Below are positions 12,600 to 23,349 of a stretch of DNA of 64,000 nt, one piece after another. This stretch comes from Sabellastarte sp. h YS-2021 (lineage: Eukaryota; Annelida; Polychaeta; Sabellida; Sabellidae): contig OZ024928.1 in NCBI GenBank assembly GCA_964017235.1, positions 155,458,881 through 155,522,880 on the forward strand, written 5' to 3'. The number at the start of each line of letters is the position of its first letter. Position 1 is the first letter of the stretch. A model generated the notes under the pieces. The model saw only the letters and a program-made list of their open reading frames with translations, searched no databases and was not told the DNA's origin. A program made the translations under genes and the position numbers.

Positions 12600-13095
12600 A
12601 GAATGTGTAAAACTCTTTGATGACCATCAAAGAAATGGCCATCTTGATTTTCAAAATGAGGCCAAAGATATTCCCAGGCAAGCTTTTGTAATGATGAACA
12701 TATCCTGCAAATTCAAGATGTCTACGTATAATACCTTTTGCTTTAGAGGGGTAATGGGAAAAATCTCTAGACATCCTGTGATGACCGTCAAAGAAATGGC
12801 TGTGACAGCCATCTTGTTTTTCGAAATGAGGCCAAAAATATTCGCAGGCAAGCTTTTGTAATGATGAAGATTTCTTACAAATTTGGAAACTCTATCTATA
12901 ATACCTTTTCCTAGAGGTGTAATGAAACTCCTTGCTGACAATCAAAGTAATGGCTGTGGCGGCCATCTTGTTTTTCAAAATGAGGCCAAAAATTCTCCCT
13001 GCTAACCTTTTATTATAATGAACAATTCCTGTAAATTTGAGAACCCTACCTATAATACCTTTTGCTCTAGAGGGGTAAAAGGAAAGATTTCTACA
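12600..13095 (-). repeat. ~165-bp tandem repeat, three units
   Basis: Units share 'aaagaaatggc', 'gccatcttg(a/t)ttttc', 'aaatgaggccaaa', 'ggcaagcttttgtaatgatg' and 'ataataccttttgct'. The minus-strand frames at 12651-12941 and 12892-13122 are simply translations of this repeat and are not genes. Confidence 0.7.
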
Positions 13096-14377
13096 CACTA
13101 CGCAGGTGGTGTACCCATGCATAAACCATAGTATCCATCAGACACACTTTTATACCCTATGGGTCCAAAATTCATTCAAAATCACTATCTCACTCCATTT
13201 ACAAAATAATTGTGATTTCACATTTTCCAAAAAAAATACAAGATGGCCACAAAAAATATCAAAAAAAAATCTTTTATGATGTTTGATTTAAACAATTGTA
13301 TACAACCTATGAGTACAAAATTTACTCTTAGACTATTTCATTCAGTTTATGAGATAAACACAATTTTATCTTTTCTGCAAAAATCCAAGTTGGCCAGCAA
13401 AGACTACAATACAGTTTTTGTTGGGACTTGACGTTTTATCATAAAGTTTCCATTTTCCTGAGGCACCATGGCATAAAAACTGTCATGAATTTAAGGCTAC
13501 CTTAACATAAGTTTCTTGCTTGGGTGTACAGATACCTGTGTAAATACATGAACAAAAACTATCCAATCATATTCTGAATATTGGCCACTAAAACAGTGTT
13601 TTTAAAGTCACTAAAATCAAGTTCCCATTGAAAGTCTAAGGTTAATCTAAGGAGATCTCCCTAAGGCTAAACCAAATCCATACAGTAGCTCTGACGAAAG
13701 TGGAGAAATTAAAAAATGTGATACACGCATGCACGCCTGGCCTACTGTGGAAGATAATAATGACAAAGAAGATGTAAGGCACTTTTTGTAAGTCAAATGC
13801 ATTTGAGTTTGCAGAAGGGGAAAAGGGCGAGAATCAAAACCTGCAAAGAAATTCACAGTTTCTGACTTCATATAAGTGGTTTAGAGAATACAAACCCCTG
13901 GAACCGATAATTAGGAAAAGTTTAGAAAATTAGGAAAAAACAAGACCTTTTTGTTTTAAAAACCATGTGTGACCTTGAAGCAAAAGTCACACTAAAATTT
14001 TATCTCAGGAACAGATTTGCAGCCCAAAATTTCCTTAAGATTAAAACAAAAGCCCAAAGTTACTTTCTCAAGGCTGCTATTGCCATAGAAATAGATGGTC
14101 AATCTCTACAGGAATAGGCTTCATGCCCTCGCCCACATATCCTAAATACAAAATGTGAAAACATTAGGTCTAATACTCTTTTTGATTTTTCACATCTGGA
14201 AAGAAATCTCTGTGGAAGTGTCATGAGGAAGATCGAAGTGCAGAAAACTTAGGGATAGCAATGGTTTACCAATGCCATTTTAATAAAATTCTGTTTCAAT
14301 ATTTGAACATATATAAATGTAAATATGTTTATTATAAATGTATAAAATATATTAACATACAGAGAGGAATATCTTAC
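13096..14377. other. Intronic DNA 3' of PRORP exon C
   Basis: Contains pieces of an 'aagatggccac' repeat (13238) and otherwise unassigned AT-rich sequence. I looked for the next PRORP exon (family motif around FFKWQ and the C-terminal WLC) on the minus strand and did not find it. The following exon is probably outside the window. Confidence 0.45.
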
Positions 14378-14478
14378 CAACAGCAAAACAATGATCACGC
14401 ATAAAGTCATTGGAGATAAAATATGTATCAGGACCATTATACATGGCAGCATACAGAATAAAGAGGTCATCTTTTGTC
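14378..14478 (-). CDS. PRORP: Protein-only RNase P catalytic subunit, exon C (partial gene)
   Basis: This 101-nt exon encodes residues reading KDDLFILYAAMY then ISNDFMRDH. They match the PRORP/MRPP3 NYN metallonuclease segment that in the human protein reads around EDDPFLLYA and RDLMRDH. The DD pair and the D of SND correspond to three of the four catalytic aspartates, and their 20-residue spacing equals that in the human enzyme as I recall it. The acceptor is a T-rich tract ending in AG just above 14478; the donor is GTAAGAT just below 14378. The exon begins with one base completing a split Lys codon from exon B and ends in phase 1. The enzyme removes 5' leaders from precursor tRNAs. It is an isolated exon in otherwise non-coding DNA. 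Confidence 0.9.
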
Positions 14479-15000
14479 CTAAAAAAATAAACAAAATCCA
14501 AAGTAGGAACAGACAGCAAGAAGTTAGTAGGTTAAGTAAATGATTTTTACAAACAACACAAATCACACATCTATTGTATAACACCAGTAGTGTTTTTTTA
14601 TATTGTCTTAATATTACATTATTGTTTGCTCGAAAAATGTAGTCTATAAAATTCAAGATTTTTTTTCCAAAAGTATGTACCCCATTTACTACACAATGGC
14701 GAGTATCATGCTACATTTTCACTCAATTTTTGGGTAAATGAGGAGTAAGCACAGATACTGAGGCTTTTGACTTGTTTAACTTGTATTCTTTTCACACAAG
14801 ATGTTTGTAAAAGTTTGATAGTTCGCTCATTTACTGCTCTAAATTCTAAGTTCAGTTCAAATGTCTGAAATTCAGACTTTCCAAAACGTTCAGAAATCAC
14901 CAACATCACACCACATCCCAGAGGGTCCCATTGCACAGAGAAAACATAGCATCCCAATGAGCATTAATGATTTTGTTGATATGACTATCTTGCTCTGTTT
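14479..15000. other. Intron between PRORP exons B and C, proximal part
   Basis: Single-copy-looking AT-rich DNA. Open frames such as 14706-14957 minus have no domain signature. Intron in the inferred gene model. Confidence 0.5.
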
Positions 15001-15430
15001 AATATGTTTTTCCATGCGGAAAAAATTTTTGAAAAAAGGTGCCAGAAGACTGCATAAACCCTGGGGGCCAAAAATCTATCTCGCACTATTTCCGAGATAA
15101 ATGCATTCTTGCTTTTTAAGCAGAAATTCAAGATGGCCACCAAAACTGACGGAAAACGATTTTTGGAAAAAAGTTCCAGATGCATCTTCATATACCCTTT
15201 AGGTAAAAAATTTTGTAGAAATCGCTCTATCCCACACCATTTCCAAGATACATGCATTTTATTTATTTTGTGCAGAAATTCAAGATGGCCACCAAAAATG
15301 GTGGGAAAACGATAATTGGCAAAAAGTGCCACATGACTCTGTTTTTACCCTGGGAGCCAAAAATTTCATTGAAATCGCTCGATCTCACTCCATTTCTGAG
15401 ATATGAAAGATTTTTCATTTTCATTGTTAT
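15001..15430 (+). repeat. ~160-bp tandem repeat with 'cagaaattcaagatggccac'
   Basis: Two clear units (core at about 15121 and 15281) and partial flanking units share 'agatggccaccaaaa', 'ggaaaacgat' and 'gaaatcgctc(t/g)atc'. A related single piece lies near 13238. Overlapping open frames on both strands are by-products of the repeat. Confidence 0.7.
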
Positions 15431-16118
15431 GAAAAATTGTGGTGTTTGTAATCATTAATAAGTCAGCCATTTTGTATTGGCTCACTTCCAAACGTTAACA
15501 ATTTCCAGACACCTATATAACTAACCTACTTGCCATATTTCATGTGAATAGGTGAAACACTTTTTAAGTTATCATCTGGACAAGCACACCCCTTTTAAAA
15601 ACATGTTTTTGGTCATGTGACTTCTCTGATTGGTCGAAATGTCATGACACCAAATTTGAAGAGAATCCACCTGATGAATGCCGAGCTGTAAGCAATAGAA
15701 AATGCAGGAGCAGTTGGTATGGCCTTAAAAAGTAACATGTTTGTTTTTACCATTCCTAATGCAATGCTATAACTTAATTTAACTGAAGCTTGCGAACGTA
15801 AATTCTCGTTCTCCAGCCCATCTGACTCTCTTTTTGTTTTTCCAATTATACAAATTATTACAAACAAGACTAACTGATCTTATAAAGCTATGTTGCTTAA
15901 CAGGCTACACACACACAAGCCACACATATTTCGTAATTATTAAGCATGGTTAATTAATTTCAGCCCTTAAACATCCATTATTTTTGGATTGCAGCCATGT
16001 GTCCTCTTGTACTTTTCCAATTCAATTAAACAACGAATATAAATGAGCAAATCAATGTACATTGTGAGGGAAAACCAAAACACTGGCTCCGCAATTCATA
16101 CCGCATCTTGTTAAATAT

Positions 16119-16900
16119 ATATGAAGCATTTATATAGCGCAAAATTGATGAACATCCTTTAGTGTGCTGGAAACCAAAAAGGCACAATCGTTAACCATGT
16201 CAAAGTCATAACCCACCAAGCACCTGTCAGGGGAGGGTGACTATGGTGGTGGGTAAGCTAGTCTAAACAGGTAACTTTTAAGTTGGCTTCTAAAACTTCA
16301 AATGGTCTGTTGTGAGCCGACACTAAATGGGAGCCTGTTTCATTCCACCGGCTCAGTAGGTACTGACGGACTGAGGAAACTGATAATCTATTTCCACGTG
16401 TGAGACTACTAGGCTTGATCAGGGATGATAAATAGGAGGAGTTGTATTTGAGCAGAATACGATATGAAATGGGAAGCCAGTGGAGTTTTCTAGGTAAGGC
16501 TCGACATGCCTCATTTTGTCCAATCAGAAAACAAAACAGCAGAGCGCATTTTGAACTTTCTGAAGTTAAGCCACATTGACTTTGCTGACCCCACACAGCA
16601 GGAAATTACAATAGTCTAACCGACTACTAACAATAGCATTTACCAGAAAAACTGCAGTGTCAACAGTTAGGAATTTACGGACACGTTGGAAATCGATGAT
16701 AATAGCAGGCACGGCAAACCTTACCTACATGACTGTCGAAGGTGTCTTCTGAGTCAAAAGTAACACCTAGGTTTTTTACTTCTGCTGGCGTTACAGAGCT
16801 TTAAATACAATCTCATTACATTCACGACCGTTAAATTCTCCCAACATATACACTTATCATCATTAATCAAAATTTTAGCCTTACTTGTGGATATCAGCTA
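16119..16900 (-). pseudogene. LINE 3' fragment (CR1/L2-like), degenerate
   Basis: On the minus strand, the segment around 16500-16400 encodes LHWLPISYRI, the motif found just downstream of the reverse transcriptase domain in CR1/L2-type LINEs. It then passes into a tail ending in 'gcgctatataaatgcttcat' at 16119. The upstream RT is missing and frames are interrupted. It sits in the PRORP intron between exons B and C and is oriented with the gene. Confidence 0.6.
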
Positions 16901-17185
16901 TCTCTTTCCTCAATTTGTCCTAAGAAGGCCATTGATAGGTGAGCTTTTGTAATGGATTCTCCAACTGAATGGAATAGATTCCCACAATCGGTCAGATCAC
17001 AGCACACAATAACAGGGTTCCAAATCCTGTTAAAACCCTACTTGTTTAGATTAGCATACCCTCCGCCAGTATATCTCCCCTGCAGGACATGTCCCTGGAC
17101 TTTCCCTTTTTGACCGCAAGTGCAGAAGAGGATGTTACATTAATTTTGCACTATATAAATGTTTCTATTCTGTTCTATAGTAGAA
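16900..17185 (+). pseudogene. LINE 3' tail fragment, plus strand
   Basis: Encodes a degraded 'WNRFPQSVRS' and 'LLKPYLFRLAYP' stretch typical of the last residues of a LINE ORF2, followed by 'ttttgcactatataaatgtt'. This matches, in inverse orientation, the 3' terminus of the LINE fragment at 16119. The two tails therefore lie in opposite orientation with their 3' ends pointing outward. Confidence 0.55.
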
Positions 17186-17300
17186 CCGAAAAACCTTTAA
17201 CAGATCAATGATCTGTTGATCACTTATTATTTACCAATAACATTTTAGCAACTTATTATTTACCAGTAAAACCTTTGGTTTGTTTAGCTTTCACACTTAC

Positions 17301-17443
17301 TTGTCATTGACTAGGAAAACCTGAGCATGGTTTTGGATAAACTGTAAAACTTTCTTTGAATTAGCCCTCTTCAAGTGCTTCCTTCCTAACATCAGTACGC
17401 GTAGTTGCAGGTCCTGAGTGATATGCTCCACTGTATTTTGTAA
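17301..17443 (-). CDS. PRORP: Protein-only RNase P catalytic subunit, exon B (partial gene)
   Basis: This 143-nt exon encodes a segment with LRVLMLGRKHLKRAN, corresponding to the family's LRLLVLGRKHM region, and ends in VFLVND just before the DD catalytic pair of exon C. The donor is GTAAGTGTG immediately below 17301. The acceptor reads TGTTTTTTGCTAG immediately above 17443. It starts in phase 0, matching the end of exon A, and ends after two bases of a Lys codon completed by exon C. DIRS-A1 begins only 13 nt upstream of the acceptor junction, so most of the branch-site region is now transposon DNA. No stop or frameshift within the exon. Confidence 0.9.
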
Positions 17444-17500
17444 CTAGCAAAAAACAAAATTGTAAATTTAATAAGTAAATTAAATTTTTATAAGTTAATA

Positions 17501-17678
17501 CCCTATCCAATGGACAATATGCTAAACCGGTCGGCGCAGACCGGCCCGCCAAACATCAGAAAAAGAAGTCCTGTGTTTCCACCGGCTGGCCGGTCCGTAG
17601 TACTGTGCACTCCCCAGATGGCGCCTCGTACTTCCTTCCTGTCTAGACAACCTGACGTCATAGCATCTTTTTCGTTGT
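17501..17678. repeat. DIRS-A1 left inverted terminal repeat
   Basis: Matches 23210-23349 in reverse complement with no other mismatch that I can see apart from a block of about 40 bp missing on the right. It contains TGACGTCA-like 'ctgacgtcat' and several CCGG-rich short palindromes. Confidence 0.9.
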
Positions 17679-17735
17679 CTAAACCTCTTAGACCCCTAGT
17701 AAGCTGATAGCGGGGTCGGTGGGAGGGTCTTGTGT

Positions 17736-17832
17736 GTCCATTGGATAGGGTATTAACTTATAAAAATTTAATTTACTTATTAAATTTGCAATTTTATTGC
17801 GTTAATACATCCTATCCAATGGACAATATGCT
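17736..17832. other. DIRS-A1 internal complementary region
   Basis: Reads as the reverse complement of the left outer end ('ttacttattaaatttgc') joined through 'aatttt' to the reverse complement of the right outer end ('attgcgttaatacatcc'). This is the circle-junction template used in models of DIRS replication. It is flanked on each side by 'gtccattggatagg' and its complement. Confidence 0.9.
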
Positions 17833-18029
17833 GAATAACTACCGCTTGGTCGGCGGGTAACTTACTAGGGACTTATGTGAACTCACAAATGATAATAAAT
17901 TTTAACCTACGGTCTAGGCTGACTTTGTCAGGAGACCTATAGGCCCAGGCCTGGATTGACCTTAAGGTCAGGAAACCTATAAGGCCTTGGTCGGTTGCCA
18001 ATAGCCGGTTACCCGGGGCTATACCGACG

Positions 18030-18047
18030 TCGCCCCCCCCCCCTTTT
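18030..18047 (-). other. DIRS-A1 polypurine tract
   Basis: A run of 11 C then four T on the plus strand, so A4G11 on the coding strand, lies between the YR remnant and the ICR. Equivalent tracts occur at the same place in A2, A3 and B. Confidence 0.7.
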
Positions 18048-18189
18048 AACAGACCTGCTCTGAGGTAGGGGGAAGAGAGGGATGAGTTCAGTCCCAGAAA
18101 GTCAATAAACCTCCAAAAGGAAGTACATCACATTTTTTCTATGTACATGTATAAAATGTTTGTACTATGTACATATATACAAATCTCCT

Positions 18190-19160
18190 CAATCTAAGGG
18201 CCACCTGTGGATCTGCTGAGCAGCCACTACCGAGCCCAATTGGTAAAGCTCTGAGTCAGCCCAAGCCACACCCTTCAGATAGAACTGAGTGAGGGTATTA
18301 TGTGACTTCAGTGGCAGGCTGACAAGATTGGATCTAAGGAGACTCCCGACTGGAAGACCTTAGGAGCAGCAAAGGCCCTGACATCATGGGTTTTAGCCTG
18401 ATGTAAAGAGTGGGCCTTCTGGTCAGAGAGCTCATAAAATAAGATCACTGTCTGCTTGATCTAAGAGGAGATAGAGGCAGATGTCTTGCTGGAACCTTTC
18501 TCAAAGGAGACAAACCAACCACCTCCTTATTCTACTTGAGGTCTGAGGTCCTGTCCAAATAGTAGCACAATGCTCTAACCGGAAAAAAGGGGACCAGTCA
18601 GACTTGAGGGATCTATCCAGAGAAGGGGGGCCAGGGTTGGTATAACCACTGAGGCCACACTGTCTGGACCCTCCTGACCAGCTGATTCTTGGATAGAAAG
18701 CTGGGTAATGGATACAGGGACACCGTTGACCAATTGGATTCACGGATTGGTGTCTAATATTTTGTTTTGTCAAGCATGAATCTCACTTCTGCGTTTGCCC
18801 GACCAAAGGGCCAAGAAGAATACCGTCTTGAAGGTCAAAGCTTCAAGGAGGCCTCCTTGATTGGTTCAAACGGAGCCTTATTCAGTTGGTGCAAAACCAG
18901 TGAGAGGTTCCAGGAGGGTATGCCCCTCCTGCCTTTGGGTCTGTCTCTGTGGAAACTATCCAGGAGACGAGCGAGATTTTTGTCCTTGCTGATGTTGAAG
19001 GGGGAATTTCCCAGTTTATCAGCAATGGCTGAACTGTAACCATCAATGGTGCTGGGCTGTATCTTCCTGTCCTTATAAGGTACATAAGGAAGTCAGCAAC
19101 GGATCTGGTTGATCCCTTTTGAGGAGCCTCAATTCTTGCTGCCACCGCCTCAGCGAAGCC
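18190..19160 (-). pseudogene. DIRS-A1 tyrosine recombinase remnant
   Basis: By alignment with DIRS-A3 58090-59120, the segment preserves DNA for the C-terminal recombinase domain (for example 'ggacagagg' counterparts of the CPVRAL region and the 'actcccgactggaaggcc' region). Stops and indels split it into short frames (18501-18773 and 18882-19145). A piece of the N-terminal helices, with 'SVADFLMYLIRTG', is readable near 19060. Not functional. Confidence 0.75.
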
Positions 19161-20970
19161 CTGCTCCTCGAATGCTGAGGCTCCAGGAGCCGAGCATCGA
19201 GATTAAGATTTGTCAGATTTCTGTGAGGGATCTGATTGAATGGTTGTGTCAACAGGTTGGGCAGATTGGGCAGGCTCAGTGGGATTTGGCTGGACATGGC
19301 CACTGGATCCCAAAACCAAGGCATGATGGGCCACCCCGGAGCAATCAGAATGATTCTCTTGTATGGGGAGTCCTGTAACATGACCGCTTTGCCCAATATG
19401 GCTGACAGTGAGAAGGTGTATGCTTCCTAATCCTACCATGGCAAACTGAGCGCATTCACTGCTGTAACCAGGGGATCCAGTACCGGTGACACAAACAAGG
19501 GCAACTTGTTGTTGAACCTCGTGGCAAATAGGTCTAGTTGAGGCCGGTGCCACCTGTTGCATATTGCTTGGAAGACCCCCTGAAGGAGAGACCACTCTGT
19601 TTGGGTGGTCTGGTCTAGCCTGGATAGCTTGTCTGCGACCACACTCAGCCAGCCTGTGTCGGGCTTTTAGAGTTACTTGATTTCTGGCACATCAGGTCAA
19701 GATTCTCCATAGTAAGGTACAAAGTGGGCCCGACCTCATGCCTCCTTCTCTGTTTATGTATGACACCACTGTGGTGTTGTCTGTCTCTACAAGTACTATC
19801 TTGTGCATACAGAGGTCTTGGAACTCTTGTAAGGCTAGAAAGACTGCCTCGAGTTCTAGGTAATTGATATGCAAATTGCTTTCCAGGAGGGACTAGGTGC
19901 CTCCTGCAGTGTGTTCGTTTAAGTGAGCACCCCACCCTGCTTTTGATGAATCTGTAAAATTTGCAGATCATGTTTTATTTGGGTGTAATAGTTGGCCTGT
20001 AAGGACATTGTCCTCTTGCAACCACCCTTGTAAATGTGGGTGCCACACCTTGGTATTGGAATCACCTTTTCTGGTGACTCTGGTACCTTCCAGTTGTTTT
20101 TGAGATGCCACTGTATGGGTCTCCTATGAAGTTGGCCTAGGTGAAATTACTTTCCTGTGGCTGTTAGTAAACCTATCAGACATGGACTGCTAGACCGGAC
20201 AAACCGGTAGTGACACTATTTCTAGTATTTGTCCTGAAGGTTCTGCCAATGGTCCGGTATATGTCGGACCCGACCAACCATGAGGTCAAACTGGTAACCT
20301 AAACCTTGGCATATTTTCACTAGATCTAGTGTATGCCGGAGACAACCCCGGGGGGATGTGGCTTTCGCCAACCAGTCGTCTAAGTACTGGTGGATTATTA
20401 TACCTTTCTATGGCCATCAGTTTCAACTCCTTTGCTACTACAGTGAGCTCCATGGGTGCAGTGGACAGACCGAAAGACAGTGCTTTGAACTGGTATGTCA
20501 GACCCTGGGCATGACATTGGATATGTCCTGGACTGTTCCTGTATAGGTATATGGAAGTAGGCGTTCTTAAAATCTATTGAGGTAACCCACTCCCGTTATT
20601 GGAGGGTGGTCCTGATGGTCTCCGAAAGGTTTGGTTTGCTCAGACCTAGAATAGGTCCCCAATGGTTGTGTAGTTTGGAACCAAGCAAGGTTGAAGAAGT
20701 CCAGAGATTTTGAACTAGCTCGACTGCACCATTCCTTGTCCATAAGCTAATGTAATGCTTCTAACCAATATAGGTTACTATGAAGATGTACATAGCATTT
20801 GATAATTGGGTGACCTTGTCAAGCTTGGTCTTGACTGGAAAGGGAGAGTGTAGCCCTCCTTGTACTACCTAGGGTCCAGCCCCCCCCAAGGCTTCCTAAG
20901 TCCCGAAATGGGGTTAGTCTGGACCCTACAGGCAGTCTGACAAAAATTTCTGTCCCTCTGGCCTCCGGTC
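19160..20970 (-). pseudogene. DIRS-A1 RT/RNase H/methyltransferase-like remnant
   Basis: Broken frames keep recognisable blocks: RNase H 'HINYLELEAVFLALQEF' and 'TDNTTVVSYINREGGMRSG' (19692-19874), the 'VADKLSRL' RNase H end and the 'DLFATRFN' methyltransferase-like start (19433-19642), and 'LIAPGWPIMPWFWD' near 19340. The RT portion lies at 20200-20960 with many frameshifts. Same family as the intact ORF at 58976-61420. Confidence 0.8.
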
Positions 20971-21089
20971 CGGTCTGGTGACAATGATTTGAGAAAACAG
21001 TCTCTCTGTTCTTGCTGTGGTCCGGTCCGGTGGGGTTGACACCACTTTTCACATTTAAAGAACTGTTGCCCCAGGCCAGCATCCTGCAA
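20865..21089 (-). pseudogene. DIRS-A1 Cys-containing segment between gag and RT
   Basis: Encodes 'GQQFFKCEKWCQP' and 'NFCQTACR', which correspond to the Cys-rich stretch that follows the gag UGA in DIRS-A3 (FFKCKTFGC...). Fewer cysteines remain. It runs into the decayed RT. Confidence 0.5.
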
Positions 21090-21284
21090 GGTGCAGCATT
21101 AAGAATTTTCTGTAGCCAAATCTACCAAGGCAATTCTGTCCAGTACCAAGACTCCATAACCGGTAATTCACTGAAAACAGTTAGGTGTCTGTAACTGGCA
21201 CAAAAAAACTGGCAGGCTGGGGTCACCAATGAATTTAGACAGCTACTGGTCTATATTTAGCCAGCTTTTTTTTTTTTTTTTTTG

Positions 21285-21775
21285 TGTAACCAGTTGGGGT
21301 GAAGCCCTGTACCCTGTACATTAAGGACTGTGTAGCCAGCACCCTGTTTGTAGACTTGTAACCGGTAGGTTGAAGGAAGTGTACAAGGCTGTGTAGCCAG
21401 TACCAGCCGGTACACTCTGTAACCAGTACTGTAACCAGTACTGTAACCAGTAGTTGAGGCAAGTGTACAAGGCTGTGTAGCCAGTACCAGCCGGTACACT
21501 CTGTAACCAGTTATTGAGGAAAGTGTATAGGGCTGTTGTAGTCGGTACAGTACACTCTGAAACCAGTTGTGGAAGCAAGTGTACAGGGCTGTGTAGCCGG
21601 TACCCTGCCGGTACACTGTAACCAGTTGTTAAAGCTACTGTATAAGGCTGGGAGTCGGTCGGTGCACTATAACCAGTTGTTGAAGTAACTGTACAAGGCT
21701 GTTTAGCCGGTAGTCGGTTGGTACATTCTGTAACCAGTTGTTGAAGTAAATGTACTTACAACTATCTTGTGTTGA
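21285..21775 (+). repeat. ~58-bp minisatellite inside DIRS-A1
   Basis: About eight degenerate units contain 'gtgtacaaggctgtgtagcc', 'agtaccagccggtacactct' and 'gtaaccagttgttgaag'. It is preceded by a poly-T run (21266-21283). The same minisatellite, also preceded by poly-T, sits at the same place in DIRS-A2 (47460-48070) but is absent from DIRS-A3. All open frames over it are repeat artefacts. Confidence 0.85.
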
Positions 21776-21879
21776 AATCAGCTGGCTGTAGGTTTCCACC
21801 ATTAATCAACGTATTTCTTTAACCGCATATCTTATTTGTAGATTTGACAGTTGCTGAGAAAGCCCTTGTGAGCTATATT

Positions 21880-22400
21880 TAGAAACACTTGGTGTTCGGT
21901 GTGTCACGTGACCAGCTTGCTGGTCGGAAAGACATGCGATTGGCTGATTGGAGCTCGTGAGTTGTGGCGTTCTTTTGTGATACTTAAACATGCAAATGCG
22001 CAGTATTCTGCTCATCCACAAACCCCACTACCGACAACAAAGCCGGGTCCGCAAGGCAGGGACTGGAATCACAATAGACGTGAGTTCTGAAGAACGCACT
22101 TCCGACCTTCCTGGTTGGTGAAAACACGTGACCTGCTTCGTGATTGTTCGGAAGGACACGTGATTGGCTGACTGGAGATGACGTCAGTATTCGCGTTCTT
22201 TGTGTGATGCTTTACTGGCAACTTTACAGTCCACAAAACCCCACTATCGACAGCCAGGCCGGGTCTGCAAAGCAGGGACTGTAGTCACAGTAGACGTGAG
22301 TTCTGAAGAACGCACTTCCGACCTTGCTGGTCGGTGAAAACACGTGACCTGCTTCGTGACTATTCGGAAGGACACACGATTGGCTGACTGGATATGACGT
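21880..22400. promoter_or_regulatory. Tandem CACGTG / TGACGTCA modules in DIRS-A1 5' region
   Basis: Three partial tandem copies of about 210-220 bp share 'cacgtgac(c)tgcttcgtg', 'cacgtgattggctgactgga' and 'gatatgacgtcag'. Each contains CACGTG E-box-like sites, an ATTGGCT CCAAT-box-like site and a TGACGTCA CRE-like site, upstream of the gag remnant in the coding direction or within its decayed 5' part. Regulatory function is inference. Confidence 0.5.
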
Positions 22401-22439
22401 CAGAGGTCGCATTCTTTTTTGCTGGCCGGTCGGCTGATG

Positions 22440-22690
22440 CTTTAAATGCAGAGAAGCCTGGACCAGTGCGCTCTGTTGATGAAAGTCCTGGCCGGTCTGA
22501 AGTCGGTTCTTCTTCTCAGCCGGCTGTACACTCAAACCAGTTTCCTGGCCATCCACTGCCCTTATTACCGACACAAAGGCCGGGTCCACAAGGGTGGGAC
22601 TGAGAGTGATTAAAGATGAAGTTCCTTCTGTGTAAGCTCTGAAGAAATCTGAAGAATTCATCTCATGCTTCTGATGAAAAAACACTCAAT
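22440..22690 (-). pseudogene. DIRS-A1 gag remnant
   Basis: The minus frame keeps 'ITLSPTLVDPAFVSVIRAVD', clearly related to the 'STLSPTLVDPSLVTVMGVVD' part of the intact DIRS-A3 gag (about residue 90). The rest of gag, including the N-terminal Cys/His motif and the C-terminus, is missing or unrecognisable. Confidence 0.75.
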
Positions 22691-23209
22691 AATCGAGCTG
22701 GCTGGTGTGACTGATGCCTTACAGCAGAGAAGTCTTTACCAGTGCGCTCTGGAGAAGAATGCGCCTTCCTGGGGAATCCCTTCTATTTACAGTGTTCAAA
22801 ACTACGTAGACTGAAGTTCCCCGAGATTTCTATCTGGACGTTACTATGGTGATTGTAGCTGAAGGTACATTCAACGAAAAAACACGGATAAAAATACCTG
22901 TAAGTAGTATATCCATAATTCCTCAATATTGTCGATCTGCCTCTAACAACACAATGGTTGAAAGGAAGGAAACTAGCAAAATGGCTGCCTTCATATTTCT
23001 CGTCGATTACTGCCCTATCTTCAAAAATTAAATTGAGTCAACTAGGGAGCGTTTCCAGCAGATTTCTAAATGAATATCCGTGCTTGATAAGTAGATAACA
23101 CTTCTACACTAAATTCTTCATGTATAAGGTTGAAAATCCGCCATAATGCACACTTTTCCTTTAAAAAACTGGAGATTGTAGAAAACACGTCTACACAGTA
23201 CACGCGCCA

Positions 23210-23349
23210 AACGAAAAAGATGCTATGACGTCAGGTTGTCTAGACAGGAAGGAAGTACGAGGCGCCATCTGGGGAGTGCACAGTACTACGGACCGGCCAG
23301 CCTGACCGGTCTGCGCCGACCGGTTTAGCATATTGTCCATTGGATAGGA
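23210..23349. repeat. DIRS-A1 right inverted terminal repeat
   Basis: Reverse complement of 17501-17678 with an internal deletion of about 40 bp next to 'gaccgg'. It is followed by the short right extension 'atgtattaacgcaataaaat', ending in AAAT. Confidence 0.9.

Noticed and set aside
13647-13871. 74-residue minus-strand ORF preceded by a plausible acceptor, as a PRORP exon
   Set aside because: The peptide has no similarity to the PRORP C-terminus and its phase does not fit exon C.
14249-14656. 135-residue hydrophobic minus-strand ORF
   Set aside because: It spans exon C in another frame and AT-rich intron; the hydrophobicity is compositional.
21235-21616. Tyr/Leu-rich repetitive ORFs
   Set aside because: Overlapping frames over the 58-bp minisatellite and poly-T; no protein evidence.
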